Positions 31,640-40,322 of a DNA stretch of 64,000 nt are shown here, piece by piece. Source of the DNA: JAICUY01 sp035708065. GTDB lineage: Bacteria > Chloroflexota > Limnocylindria > QHBO01. The position numbers and the translations under genes are program-made. The notes under the pieces are model-generated. The model worked only from the letters and a program-made list of their open reading frames with translations, did no database searches and had not been told where the DNA came from. How positions within the stretch are numbered: the stretch's first letter is position 1; the number at the start of each line of letters is the position of its first letter. Where the stretch lies: contig DASSTC010000016.1 in assembly GCA_035708065.1 (NCBI GenBank), forward strand, positions 1 to 64,000, given 5' to 3'.

Positions 31640-32569
31640 ATGACCGACTCCCTCGCGGCGTGGTACGGACGATTCCCCGAAGGCTGGTGGGGATACCACT
31701 GGACCGCGCCGCGGCCGATGTCGGCGGTCGAGATCGTCCAGTCCGGCAGCCTCGACGCGCGCCTGATGGCAACCCTCTGGGCCGTCGTGTCCAGGCGCAA
31801 GAGCGTGATGCTCGCCTCGGAGGCGCCGATGGCCGGCAAGACGACCACCCTCTCGGCGCTCGTCGACTTCCTGCCGCCCGGCACCACCGGCGTCTTCCTG
31901 CGCGGCTGGGGCCAGGACGACAGCTGGGTCGACGAGATCGGTCCAGATGCTGCCTACATGCTCATCAACGAGATGAGCGATCACCTGCCGATCTACGTCT
32001 GGGGTCGCAACGCGCGCGGCGCGCTGATCCTCGCCGGCAAGGGCTACGGCCTCGGTGCGACCATGCACGCCGACTCGCTCGGCGAGGCGCTGGCCGCCCT
32101 GCGTTCCGACCTTGGTGCGACCGATGCGGACCTCGCCGGCCTGACGGTCTACCTCCAGTTCAGCGCCTATCGCACGCCGGCCGGGATGTATCGGCGCTGC
32201 GAGGAGGCCTGGCACCTCCGCCTCGACCAGTCCGGCTGCCTGGCGCCGGTGCAGCTCGCCGCGATGGAGGGCGATCGTTCACCGATCCTGACCGGTGCGC
32301 AACGGCTTCCGGCTCCACCAACGCTGGCCACCGATGCGGGCCGCCGGCATCGGCCGTTCGTGCATGACGCCGCCGCCTACGCGATCCTCGCACGCAACCT
32401 TGGGCTCGAGGCCGATGCGTTCGAGGCAGAGCTCCTGCATCGGTCTGGCTACCTGACCAGTCTGGGCGAGCGCGGCATCTGCGATCCTGTCTCCGTCGCC
32501 TACGCCCTCGCCGATTATGCAACCGATCCGTCCGCACCGCCCGATCCGTCCGAAGGAGCCGCGTCATGA
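31640..32569 (+). CDS. P-loop protein resembling a reduced VirB11/GspE-type ATPase
   Basis: This 309-aa protein has a P-loop-like SEAPMAGKTTTLSAL (residues 60-73) and GYGLGATMHADSLGEALAALRSDLG at about 135-160, similar to the HADS/HANS region of type II/IV secretion ATPases. It lacks the usual N-terminal domain, and no pilus or secretion genes are nearby. It has no TM segment and a divergent C-terminal third. GAGCAGG precedes ATG 31640. Its stop overlaps the MoxR ATPase start (ATGA), so the two are coupled. The role is unknown. Confidence 0.6.
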   Translation: MTDSLAAWYGRFPEGWWGYHWTAPRPMSAVEIVQSGSLDARLMATLWAVVSRRKSVMLASEAPMAGKTTTLSALVDFLPPGTTGVFLRGWGQDDSWVDEIGPDAAYMLINEMSDHLPIYVWGRNARGALILAGKGYGLGATMHADSLGEALAALRSDLGATDADLAGLTVYLQFSAYRTPAGMYRRCEEAWHLRLDQSGCLAPVQLAAMEGDRSPILTGAQRLPAPPTLATDAGRRHRPFVHDAAAYAILARNLGLEADAFEAELLHRSGYLTSLGERGICDPVSVAYALADYATDPSAPPDPSEGAAS

Positions 32570-33978
32570 CCCACCCGAGCATCGCCACCCTCGCCGAGCT
32601 GCGGGAGTCGGGCTATCGCTCGCGATCGGTGAAAGAGGAGATGCGCGGCAACCTCGTCGAGCGGCTGCGCGCCGAGGAGCCGCTGCTGCCCGGCATCCTG
32701 GGCTACGACGAGACGGTGCTGCCGCAGATCGAGAACGCGATCCTGGCGGGACAGGACATCATCCTGCTCGGCGAACGCGGCCAGGCGAAGTCGCGCATCG
32801 CCCGCTCACTGGTGGGACTGCTCGACGAGTGGATCCCGTTCGTCGCCGGTGCCGAGCTGCACGACGACCCGCTGGCGCCGATCTCGCCGTACGCTCGTGC
32901 CGTCGTGGCCGAGTCGGGCGATGCGACGCCGATCGAGTGGCTGCACCGCGACGACCGCTACGGCGAGAAGCTCGCCACCCCGGACATCTCGATCGCCGAC
33001 CTCATCGGCGAGGTGGATCCGGTGAAGGTGGCGGAAGGCCGCTACCTGTCCGACGAGCTGACGATCCACTACGGCCTGCTGCCGCGGACGCATCGGGGCA
33101 TCTTCGTGCTCAACGAGCTGCCTGACCTGGCCGAGCGGATCCAGGTCGGCCTGCTCAACGTGATGGAGGAGCGCGACGTCCAGATCCGCGGCTACCGGGT
33201 GCGGCTGAACCTGGACCTCTTTGTCGTGGCCTCGGCCAACCCAGAGGACTACACCTCGCGCGGCCGGATCATCACGCCGCTCAAGGACCGATTCGGTGCG
33301 CAGATCCGGACGCACTACCCGGAAGAGGCCGAGACGGAGATCGCGATCATGGAGGCCGAGCGGATGCGCTTCGCCGATCCGGTCTCGTCCGCCGTGCCGG
33401 TGCACTCGCCGGCATTCATGCAGGAGATCGTGGCCGAGCTGTCGCAGCTGGCCCGGCGGTCGTCGGAGGTGTCGCAGCGCTCCGGCGTGTCGGTGCGGGT
33501 CACCATCGCCAACGAGGAGACGCTGCTGGCCGCCGCGCTGAAGCGGGCGGTGCGCCTCGACGAGTCGACGGCGGCGCCGCGCGTGTCGGATCTGCCGGCG
33601 GTGGTCGCCTCGACCGCGGGCAAGATCGAGCTCGAGACGCTCGGCGACGAGTCGCGCGAGGACCGGGTCGTCGACAAGCTCGTCCAGCGCGCCGTGGTGA
33701 ACGTCTTCAACCGGCACTACGCGCTTTCAGAGCTGGTGCCTCTGCTCGAGCGCTTCGAGTCCGGCGTGGAGGCCGAGGTCGGGGAGACGGCCCCGTCGGC
33801 CGCGCACGAGCTGCTCGTCGAGCAGATCCCCGAGCTGCGGCGCGCGGTGAGCCGCCTGGACGTGGGCGAGTCGCAGGCGGGGCTGGCGTCTGCGGTCGAG
33901 TTCGTGCTCGAGGGTCTGCATCTCAACCGGCGGCTCAACAAGGAGCGGCGCGCCGGCGGCGTGCGCTACGCACGCTAG
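32566..33978 (+). CDS. MoxR/Mg-chelatase-I-like AAA+ ATPase
   Basis: This 470-aa protein has Walker A GERGQAKSRIARSL (69-82), Walker B GIFVLNELPDLAERIQ, the insert MEERDVQIRGYRVRLNLDLFVVASANPEDYTSRGRIITPLKDRFGAQI (sensor 1 and Arg finger), and a C-terminal lid plus helical extension. MoxR ATPases act with VWA-domain proteins to remodel or metallate targets. A matching VWA protein lies at 35430, after a DUF1232 gene and an opposite-strand XRE gene. Confidence 0.9.
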   Translation: MTHPSIATLAELRESGYRSRSVKEEMRGNLVERLRAEEPLLPGILGYDETVLPQIENAILAGQDIILLGERGQAKSRIARSLVGLLDEWIPFVAGAELHDDPLAPISPYARAVVAESGDATPIEWLHRDDRYGEKLATPDISIADLIGEVDPVKVAEGRYLSDELTIHYGLLPRTHRGIFVLNELPDLAERIQVGLLNVMEERDVQIRGYRVRLNLDLFVVASANPEDYTSRGRIITPLKDRFGAQIRTHYPEEAETEIAIMEAERMRFADPVSSAVPVHSPAFMQEIVAELSQLARRSSEVSQRSGVSVRVTIANEETLLAAALKRAVRLDESTAAPRVSDLPAVVASTAGKIELETLGDESREDRVVDKLVQRAVVNVFNRHYALSELVPLLERFESGVEAEVGETAPSAAHELLVEQIPELRRAVSRLDVGESQAGLASAVEFVLEGLHLNRRLNKERRAGGVRYAR

Positions 33979-33996
33979 GCCGGTTCGCGGGCTGGC

Positions 33997-34452
33997 ATGC
34001 GGGGGACGACGCGGCCTGATCCCTTTCCCACGGCGCGCTTCGCTGCGCTCGTCGGCCGCTTCCCGCACTACGCGCGGCTCGCCTGGCGGCTGGGACGCGA
34101 CGACCGGCTGAGCGGCGGCCGCCGTGCCGCGGTCCTCGCTGCGGCCGCGTACCTCGCGTCGCCGATCGACCTGGTGCCCGGCATCATCCCGTTCGCCGGA
34201 CAGCTCGACGATGCCGCGGTCGCCCTCATCGGTCTGCGCTTCGCCTTGCGCGGGCTCGCCCCCGGAGACCGTGCCGTGCTGCTTGCCGACGTGGGTCTGT
34301 CCACGCACCACCTCGACGAGGATTTGGCGACGGTTCGTACGGGCGCAGGCTGGCTGCTGCGCCGCGGCGGTCGCCTCGGCGCGTCGCTGCTGCGCGGTGC
34401 CGGGCGGGCGGTCGCCGCTGGCGTCCGGCGCGCATCGGACCTGCGGCGGTAG
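33997..34452 (+). CDS. DUF1232 membrane-associated protein
   Basis: This 151-aa protein contains RLAWRLGRDDRLSGGRRAAVLAAAAYLASPIDLVPGIIPFAGQLDDAAVALIGLRFALRGL, the DUF1232/YkvA signature with its SPIDLVPG turn between two helices. The C-terminal region is basic and helical. The function is unknown; the gene often accompanies diverse operons. It lies 18 bp after the MoxR gene. A short GC palindrome follows its stop, just possibly a terminator. Confidence 0.85.
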   Translation: MRGTTRPDPFPTARFAALVGRFPHYARLAWRLGRDDRLSGGRRAAVLAAAAYLASPIDLVPGIIPFAGQLDDAAVALIGLRFALRGLAPGDRAVLLADVGLSTHHLDEDLATVRTGAGWLLRRGGRLGASLLRGAGRAVAAGVRRASDLRR

Positions 34453-34596
34453 GGCGCTGGCGCCCCGCCATGCGATCGGTCTGGACTAATTCAAATCACG
34501 AACGCCCTAGGCGAGCCGAGCGCCTCTCGTCGCGCGCAACTTCAATCAGGACTGGCTTACGACGGTCGCCGCGGCCGCCGAAGCACGACCGCACGT

Positions 34597-35340
34597 TCAT
34601 CTCGCCTGCGAAACGCGGACGCGCTGCTGTCCTGCCCGCCTTAGCCCCGTCTGATTTGAGTTGGGCAGCGACACGAATGACAACAGCCCGTCGACCGGAT
34701 GGGGATGCTGCACCCATGCCTCGACGGCGCGGCCGCGCACCGAGTAGCCGGCGAACAGCGCTTCGTGCTCCGCAACACGGCGTCGGACCGTTCGGCCTTC
34801 GAGGAAGATGAGCGCGCCGACGACCCACTTCGCCCGCCAGCCCCGCTCCGCCGCAACGCGCGGCCCGAGGCGCACCTTGGCGTCAAGTAGCCCGAGCGTC
34901 TCCTGGGTATCCCACAGGCCCGTCTTGCACTCGCTGACCTCGAGGATTCCGCTTTCCGGATGAAACGCGAGCTGATCAATTCGGCCTCGCTCGCCGTAAA
35001 TGCTGTAGCTCGCCTCGTTCCAGACTTGCCAACCGGCGCCGTGGTGACGCCTCGCCCACTCGCTTTCCAGCCGCGCATGGTCGCCATCCAACAATCGGTC
35101 GAGGTCGCCGCGGCCGTGCCATCGCACGTCGAGCGATGCCGAGGCATCCAGGACGCGAAGCACCGCGCGAACGGTGGCCAGCGTGTACCGCTCGGCGCGC
35201 CCGCGCTCGATCTCCGAGATGGCGCCGGTGCTGACATTCGCACGCGCTGCAAGATCGACCTGGCGCCAGCCGCGGCGCTGGCGAAGGACGAGGACTGAAC
35301 GACCGATGCGTGCGTCATCCACACGCCGACCATCGCACAC
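34597..35340 (-). CDS. XRE-family HTH fused to a PD-(D/E)XK nuclease-like domain
   Basis: This 247-aa protein starts with GTG 35340 (GTG 35322 is also possible). Residues 10-70 are a Cro/CI HTH (LRQRRGWRQVDLAARANVSTGAISEIERGRAERYTLATVRAVL). Residues 85-200 contain D122 in GRIDQLAFHP and E137-C-K139 in ILEVSECKTG, the D...ExK spacing of PD-(D/E)XK nucleases. It could be a DNA-binding regulator with an inactive fold or a small nuclease. It lies opposite in strand between the MoxR and VWA genes, in a locally less GC-rich stretch, and may have been inserted. Confidence 0.7.
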   Translation of the reverse strand: MCDGRRVDDARIGRSVLVLRQRRGWRQVDLAARANVSTGAISEIERGRAERYTLATVRAVLRVLDASASLDVRWHGRGDLDRLLDGDHARLESEWARRHHGAGWQVWNEASYSIYGERGRIDQLAFHPESGILEVSECKTGLWDTQETLGLLDAKVRLGPRVAAERGWRAKWVVGALIFLEGRTVRRRVAEHEALFAGYSVRGRAVEAWVQHPHPVDGLLSFVSLPNSNQTGLRRAGQQRVRVSQAR

Positions 35341-35346
35341 CGGTCG

Positions 35347-35385
35347 TTACCAGGCGATTACCGCCGGGTTTTACCGGCAACGGCG
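35347..35385. promoter_or_regulatory. Three TTACC repeats upstream of the XRE gene
   Basis: TTACC starts at 35347, 35358 and 35371 (11- and 13-bp steps), within the 89-bp gap between the divergent XRE and VWA genes. They could be operator sites for the XRE protein, controlling itself and the VWA gene. Confidence 0.35.
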
Positions 35386-35429
35386 CCGATGGACGCCGGG
35401 GCATCGGTCTGGCACTGTAGCGAGGCACC

Positions 35430-37463
35430 ATGGCGCTGTACCGATACTCCCGCTGGGACGGCACGCAGAACCTGCCGCCGTTCGACGCCGACGACGTGCT
35501 CGAGGCGCTGGGCGAGGACGTCCTGGCCGAGGGCGACATTCGGCGGGCGCTGCAGCGACTGATGCAACGCGGGATGCAGGGGCGGCGCGGCGGCGACGTG
35601 CCGGGGCTGCGCCAGATCATGGACCGGCTGCGGCAGCGGCGGCGGGAGGAGCTCGAGCAGAGCAACCTCGGCGGCGTGCTCGACGACATCAAGGAGCGGC
35701 TGGAGAAGATCGTCGAGGCGGAGCGCGCGGGGATCGAGCAACGCGTCAACGACGCCGAGAACCGGGCGCTCGATGCGCCGCCGGGAGCGGATCAAGACCA
35801 GGCCCGCATGGCCGAGCAGGTCCTGCGCCGAACGGCCCAGCAGCGAACGGACCGGCTGGACTCACTGCCGCGCGACGTCGCCGGGCAGATGCACGGCCTG
35901 CGCGACTACGAGTTCATGGATCCCGACGCGCGCGATGCTTTCCAACTGCTCTCCGACGAGCTCCGACAGCAGATGCTGGAGACGTACTTCCAGGGGCTGA
36001 AGGAAGGCGTGCAGGGCGTGACGCCCGAGCAGCTCGCCGGCGTGCGCGACATGGTCAAGGACCTCAACGAGCTGCTCGAGAAGCACGCGGCCGGCTCTGA
36101 CACGCCGGACGACTTCGCGCAGTTCATGGCCAAGCACGGCCATTACTTCCCGCCGGGCATCGAGAACGTCGACCAGCTCATCGACCACATGCATCGGCAG
36201 GCCAGCCAGATGGCAAGCCTGCTGAACAGCATGAGCCCCGAGATGCGCGCGGAGCTGCAGCAGATGATGGACGACCTGCTGCGCGACGACCGGCTGCGCT
36301 GGGACATGGCCCGCCTGGCGGGCAACCTCCAGGCGCTGCGCCCGGATCTCAACTTCGGTGAGCCGTATCCCTTCTCGGGTGACGAGCCGATGGGCCTGCC
36401 GCAGGCGATGGCCGCCATCGACCGGCAGCAGCGCTTCGACGAGATGGAGGAGGCCCTCGGCGCGGCACGCGACCCGGACGGCCTGGAGCGGATCGACGAG
36501 GAGCTGCTGGGTGACCTTGCCGGCGACGACAGCGCCGAGGACCTGGAGCAGCTCCGCGAGCTGACCCGCGCGCTCGAGGAGGCAGGCTACCTGGAGCGCG
36601 ACGGCGGCCGGCTGGAGCTGACCCCGAGGGCCGCCCGCAAACTGGGCATGCGCGCGCTGACGGAGATCTTCTCCAAGCTGCGGCGCGACTCGTTCGGCGG
36701 GCACACGCTTCCCCGCTCTGGCTTCGGCGGCGAACGGACCGATGAGACCAAGCCGCTGGAGTTCGGCGACCCGTTCGCCATCGACCTGAACCGGACGCTG
36801 TTCAACGCGATGGCCCGCGAAGGGCCGGGCACACCGATGCGCATCTCACCCGACGACTTCGAGGTGCATCGCTCCGAAGAGACGACGGTCAGCTCGACCG
36901 TCCTGCTGCTGGACATGAGCCGATCCATGCTGCTGCGTGGCTGCTCGACCGCCGCGAAACGGGTGGCCATGGCGCTCCACACGCTCATTCACACGAAGTA
37001 CCCGCGGGATCGGCTGTTCGTGGTCGGCTTCGCGTACTACGCGCGCCAGATCAAGCCCGAGGCGATCGCCACGCTGAGCCCGTACGAGTTCGAGTACGGC
37101 ACCAACCTGCAGCACGCGCTGATCATTGCTCGCCAGCTGCTCGGCCGGCGGCACGGCGGCAACAAGGAGATCGTGGTCATCACCGACGGCGAGCCGACCG
37201 CGCACATCGCCAACGGCCAGGTCGAGTTCGCCTACCCGCCGACCATCCGCACCATGCAGTCGACGCTGCGGGAAGTCGGTCGGGCGACGAAGGAAGGCAT
37301 CGTCATCAACACCTTCATGTTGGAACGCTCGCGCTATCTCTCCGAGTTCGTCGACCTGATGAGCCGCATCAATCGCGGCCGCGCGTTCTACGTCGAGCCG
37401 GAGAACCTGGGCGAGTACGTGCTGGTCGACTACGTTTCGAAGAAGACCAAACGCGTCGCGTAG
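35430..37463 (+). CDS. VWA-domain protein (MoxR partner, ChlD/CoxE-like)
   Basis: This 677-aa protein has a long N-terminal helical, Gln/Arg/Glu-rich region (about 1-440) with no TM segment and a C-terminal VWA domain whose MIDAS is DMSRSM (495-500), with ITDGEPTAH as a later metal-site loop. It resembles VWA proteins partnered with MoxR ATPases that act as metal-insertion or protein-remodelling chaperones. The adjacent MoxR gene (32566) is the likely partner even though the XRE gene separates them. It ends before a leaderless promoter for the phosphotransferase gene. Confidence 0.85.
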   Translation: MALYRYSRWDGTQNLPPFDADDVLEALGEDVLAEGDIRRALQRLMQRGMQGRRGGDVPGLRQIMDRLRQRRREELEQSNLGGVLDDIKERLEKIVEAERAGIEQRVNDAENRALDAPPGADQDQARMAEQVLRRTAQQRTDRLDSLPRDVAGQMHGLRDYEFMDPDARDAFQLLSDELRQQMLETYFQGLKEGVQGVTPEQLAGVRDMVKDLNELLEKHAAGSDTPDDFAQFMAKHGHYFPPGIENVDQLIDHMHRQASQMASLLNSMSPEMRAELQQMMDDLLRDDRLRWDMARLAGNLQALRPDLNFGEPYPFSGDEPMGLPQAMAAIDRQQRFDEMEEALGAARDPDGLERIDEELLGDLAGDDSAEDLEQLRELTRALEEAGYLERDGGRLELTPRAARKLGMRALTEIFSKLRRDSFGGHTLPRSGFGGERTDETKPLEFGDPFAIDLNRTLFNAMAREGPGTPMRISPDDFEVHRSEETTVSSTVLLLDMSRSMLLRGCSTAAKRVAMALHTLIHTKYPRDRLFVVGFAYYARQIKPEAIATLSPYEFEYGTNLQHALIIARQLLGRRHGGNKEIVVITDGEPTAHIANGQVEFAYPPTIRTMQSTLREVGRATKEGIVINTFMLERSRYLSEFVDLMSRINRGRAFYVEPENLGEYVLVDYVSKKTKRVA

Positions 37464-37477
37464 TTACCGCGGGCTGC

Positions 37478-37483
37478 TACCGT
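37478..37483 (+). promoter_or_regulatory. -10 box TACCGT, leaderless type, for the phosphotransferase gene
   Basis: TACCGT ends 7 nt before ATG 37491, only 15 nt after the VWA stop. Confidence 0.5.
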
Positions 37484-37490
37484 CCGCGCC

Positions 37491-38402
37491 ATGCCCGAAT
37501 GGGATCCCGAGGTCGTGGTCTCCGAGCGCCTCGCTCGCCAGCTTCTCGAGGCGCAGTTCCCGGAGCTGACCGTCGCCGGCCTGCGGCTCCTCGCCGAGGG
37601 CTGGGACAACACCGTGTGGCTGGTCAACGACGACCTCGTGTTCCGCTTTCCGCGCCGGGCGATCGCCATTCCGGGCGTCGAACGCGAGATCACGATCTTG
37701 CCGGCGCTGGCTCCTCGACTGCCCGCGGCGATCCCGACTCCGCTGCTCATCGGCCGACCGACCGATGCGTTCGCCTGGCCGTTCTTCGGCGCCCGCCTGG
37801 TTCCCGGACGCGAGCTGGCTGACGCCGACCTGACCGATGCCGCCCGCCTGCTGCTGGCACCCGAGCTGGGGCGCTTCCTGCGTGTGCTCCACGCGCCGGA
37901 GCTGCTCGACGCCTTCGGCGAACAGCTGCCGGTCGACCCGAACCGCCGCGCCGACATGACGTTCCGCGTGCCGATGACCCGCGAGCGCCTCGCCGAGCTC
38001 GACCGCCGCGGGCTGTGGCAGCCGCGCCCCGTCCCGTGGTTCGCCGAGGCCGAGTCGCTGCCCGCCTCCTCGCGCAGCGCCGTGACCCACGGGGATCTTC
38101 ACCTCCGGCACGTGCTCGTCCACGACGACGGCTCGCTGGGCGGCGTCATCGACTGGGGCGATCTCGGTCGCAGCGACCCGGCGATCGACCTACCGCTGTA
38201 CTGGAGCGCGCTGCCGCCGGCTGCGCGCCCGGCGTTCGTCGAGGCGTACGGAGCGTTGGACCATGCCGCGCTCCTTCGCGCCCGAGTCTTGGCCGTCTTC
38301 CTGAGCGGAACGTTGGCGCTCTACGCGGACGCCGAGGACCTGCCCGCGCTGAAACGCGAGGCGTCGCAGAGCCTGGAGCGAGCGATCGTCGATTCGGATT
38401 GA
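37491..38402 (+). CDS. APH-family phosphotransferase (aminoglycoside/small-molecule kinase fold)
   Basis: This 303-aa protein has LLAEGWDNTVWLVNDDLVFRFPRR (nucleotide loop and Lys/Arg region), catalytic THGDLHLRHVLV, and metal-binding GVIDWGDLGRSDPAIDL. The fold is shared by aminoglycoside, choline, homoserine and macrolide kinases. Resistance cannot be inferred; a housekeeping small-molecule kinase is as likely. It is a single gene with its own leaderless-type promoter. Confidence 0.85.
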   Translation: MPEWDPEVVVSERLARQLLEAQFPELTVAGLRLLAEGWDNTVWLVNDDLVFRFPRRAIAIPGVEREITILPALAPRLPAAIPTPLLIGRPTDAFAWPFFGARLVPGRELADADLTDAARLLLAPELGRFLRVLHAPELLDAFGEQLPVDPNRRADMTFRVPMTRERLAELDRRGLWQPRPVPWFAEAESLPASSRSAVTHGDLHLRHVLVHDDGSLGGVIDWGDLGRSDPAIDLPLYWSALPPAARPAFVEAYGALDHAALLRARVLAVFLSGTLALYADAEDLPALKREASQSLERAIVDSD

Positions 38403-38687
38403 CAAATTCCCATCGGGGCGGGGCTAGGCATCGTCGCCCGGCGTGTCGGATTGATGGGCTGCCGGCAGTGAGCGTGGAATGGACCGCGAGCCGATTCGCT
38501 CGGTGGCCTGAGCGTGCCTAACTCCGGCCTGGCAGGAATGTGTCACGAATTGTGCTGCACTTCTGCCGTACTCCGCGCTGGCCGGAATCTGTCGCCAACC
38601 CGGCCGCGCCGAGACTTGCGCGAGGAACTCGAGCACCAGGCGGTTGAACGATGAATCCCGACTCTGCCGTCGCGTCATCATGGGCCG
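38403..38687. other. 285-bp gap with an imperfect direct repeat
   Basis: No gene was recognised. Two copies of a roughly 30-bp sequence (starting ACTCCGGCCTGG at 38521 and ACTCCGCGCTGG at 38570) differ at 7 positions and lie 49 bp apart. CATCAT at 38676-38681 is 6 nt before ATG 38688, a candidate -10 box of leaderless type. Confidence 0.4.
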
Positions 38688-39602
38688 ATGAAGATCGGCG
38701 TGCAGCTTCCCGAGGTCGAGCGCGTGGTCCGCTGGACGGAGCTCCGGGCGATGGCGGAGGCCGCGGAGCGCATCGGTCTCGACTCCGTGTGGGTCGGCGA
38801 GCACCTGCTGTACCGATACGCCGACGGCGAGGAACGCGGTCCGTGGGAGGCGTGGTCGCTGATGTCGGCGCTGGCCGCGGTGACGGAGCGCGTCGAGATC
38901 GGCCCGCTCGTCGCCTGCACCGGCTTCCACAATCCCGCGGTCCTGGCCAAGCAGGCCGCCACACTCGACGAGATCAGTGGCGGCCGGTTGATCCTGGGCC
39001 TCGGTGCAGGCTGGAACGAGGTCGAGTACCGCGCCTTCGGCGTGCCGTACGACCATCGCGTTAGTCGCTTCGGGGAGGCGTTTACCATCATCCGCTCGCT
39101 CCTGCGCGACGGACAGGTCGATTTCGCGGGTGACTATTACGCCGCGCGCGATTGCGTCCTGCTGCCGCGCGGCCCGCGGCCGAACGGTCCGCCGCTGATG
39201 GTCGGCTCGATCGGCGCGCGCATGCTCGAGATCACGCTTCCCCATGTCGATGCCTGGAACGCCTGGCACAACTGGTTCGGCAACCGCGTCGAGGGATACC
39301 GACCGATGCGCGACACCGTCGACGCCGCCTGCGAGGCGGTCGGCCGCGACCCGGCGACGCTGGAACGCACGGTCGCGCTGTTCGTCGCCTTCCCCGATGC
39401 CGTTGGGCGCAAGACCGCGGCGGACGACGCCGTCGTCGAGCCGCTGCCGTCCGAGCCGGGACCCCTGGCCGGGCACCTCGCCGCATTCGCCGACGCGGGC
39501 GTCGGGCACGTCCAGCTCGTGGTCGACCCGATCACCGTGGAGTCCATCGAGCGCCTGGCGCCCATGCTCGAGGAACTCCGTGGAGGCCGGCGCGGCGGAT
39601 AA
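38688..39602 (+). CDS. LLM-class F420/flavin-dependent oxidoreductase
   Basis: This 304-aa TIM-barrel protein opens KIGVQLPEVERVVRWTELRAMAEAAERIGLDSVWVGEHLLYRY and has LDEISGGRLILGLGAGWNEVEYRAFGVPYDHRVSRFGEAF and PPLMVGSIGARMLEI. These are typical of luciferase-like monooxygenases, F420-dependent in many high-GC bacteria. The cofactor choice and substrate are not fixed by sequence. The start is supported by CATCAT 6 nt upstream. Confidence 0.88.
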   Translation: MKIGVQLPEVERVVRWTELRAMAEAAERIGLDSVWVGEHLLYRYADGEERGPWEAWSLMSALAAVTERVEIGPLVACTGFHNPAVLAKQAATLDEISGGRLILGLGAGWNEVEYRAFGVPYDHRVSRFGEAFTIIRSLLRDGQVDFAGDYYAARDCVLLPRGPRPNGPPLMVGSIGARMLEITLPHVDAWNAWHNWFGNRVEGYRPMRDTVDAACEAVGRDPATLERTVALFVAFPDAVGRKTAADDAVVEPLPSEPGPLAGHLAAFADAGVGHVQLVVDPITVESIERLAPMLEELRGGRRGG

Positions 39603-39621
39603 GCCCGACCACTGCGGCTGC

Positions 39622-39627
39622 TACCAT
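39622..39627 (+). promoter_or_regulatory. -10 box TACCAT, leaderless type
   Basis: TACCAT ends 6 nt before GTG 39634, the start of a small membrane protein. Confidence 0.5.
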
Positions 39628-39633
39628 CGCCGC

Positions 39634-40005
39634 GTGGAGCCGAACGAGCTGGTGCCGCTTCCCCTCGGCCGCGCCCGCCGCCTCGAGGCGGCCCCGCTGG
39701 CCAACAGCAACGGCGACCATGCCGTGCTGGTGCGCGAGGGCGAGCAGCCACGCGCGCTGCTGACGACCGAGAAAGAGGATCACCTGGTCCTCATCCCGCT
39801 CGACGATCGCAGCGAGATGCGCGTCGACGGCGACGCGCTCGCCATCTGGCTCACCCAGGGCTCGCTCCGTCCCGAGCGGCCGAGCCTGGCCGGCTGGGCG
39901 ACGGCGGCGGGCATGGTCCTGCTGCTGGTGGTCATCGGCTTCGCGATCCTTGGCAGCCTGACCTTCTTCGATTGGCTCTTCACGAGCCTGGGCATCATCC
40001 GCTAG
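39634..40005 (+). CDS. Small single-TM protein of unknown function
   Basis: This 123-aa protein starts with GTG, fixed by a -10 box 6 nt upstream. The N-terminal 85 residues look like a small soluble beta domain (HAVLVREGEQPRALLTTEKEDHLVLIPLDD). They are followed by one TM helix (GWATAAGMVLLLVVIGFAILGSL) and a short hydrophobic end (FDWLFTSLGII). No family was recognised. It starts a probable operon running through 40010, 40323, 40823 and the ABC genes. Confidence 0.65.
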   Translation: MEPNELVPLPLGRARRLEAAPLANSNGDHAVLVREGEQPRALLTTEKEDHLVLIPLDDRSEMRVDGDALAIWLTQGSLRPERPSLAGWATAAGMVLLLVVIGFAILGSLTFFDWLFTSLGIIR

Positions 40006-40009
40006 GCCG

Positions 40010-40318
40010 ATGCGACCGCACGAGCACCACGTTCGTCCGCCGAGCAGCGGGGTGATCGCCATGCGGATCGGCCTGGAGTTCGGACCGCCCGAGGAGTTCT
40101 CGCGCAACCTGGAGCACGCCCTGGCCAAGGGAGGGGAGCGCGGTGCGACGCTCACCGCCCTGCTCGACCGCGGCGACATGACGATCCACATCCCGCGCGA
40201 GGACGGCCCGTGCTGGAACGCCGTGCCGCTGATCCATCTGCATCGCGGCGACCAGCCGACCGATGCGGAATGGGCGACCGCCAACGCCATCCTCGAGAAG
40301 CTCGAGCGGTACCGCTAG
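40010..40318 (+). CDS. Hypothetical protein (about 102 aa)
   Basis: Short acidic/His-containing protein; the segment RIGLEFGPPEEFSRNLEHALAKGGERGATLTALLDRGDMTIHIP is probably the folded core. An alternative start lies at the internal ATG 40061. It is 4 bp after the preceding stop and 4 bp before the flavin reductase gene, so it is in an operon. No family was recognised. Confidence 0.55.
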   Translation: MRPHEHHVRPPSSGVIAMRIGLEFGPPEEFSRNLEHALAKGGERGATLTALLDRGDMTIHIPREDGPCWNAVPLIHLHRGDQPTDAEWATANAILEKLERYR

Positions 40319-40322
40319 GCAG

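Noticed and set aside
34452..34466. Terminator GGGCGC-TG-GCGCCC after the DUF1232 gene
   Set aside because: The loop would be only 2 nt and there is no T-tract; too weak to list as a terminator.
37491..38402. Aminoglycoside resistance gene
   Set aside because: Only the general kinase fold is visible; substrate residues cannot be read, and there is no resistance-island context.
38521..38600. Tandem repeat or mobile element in the 285-bp gap
   Set aside because: The two copies differ at 7 of 30 positions and have no terminal inverted repeats or flanking duplication.
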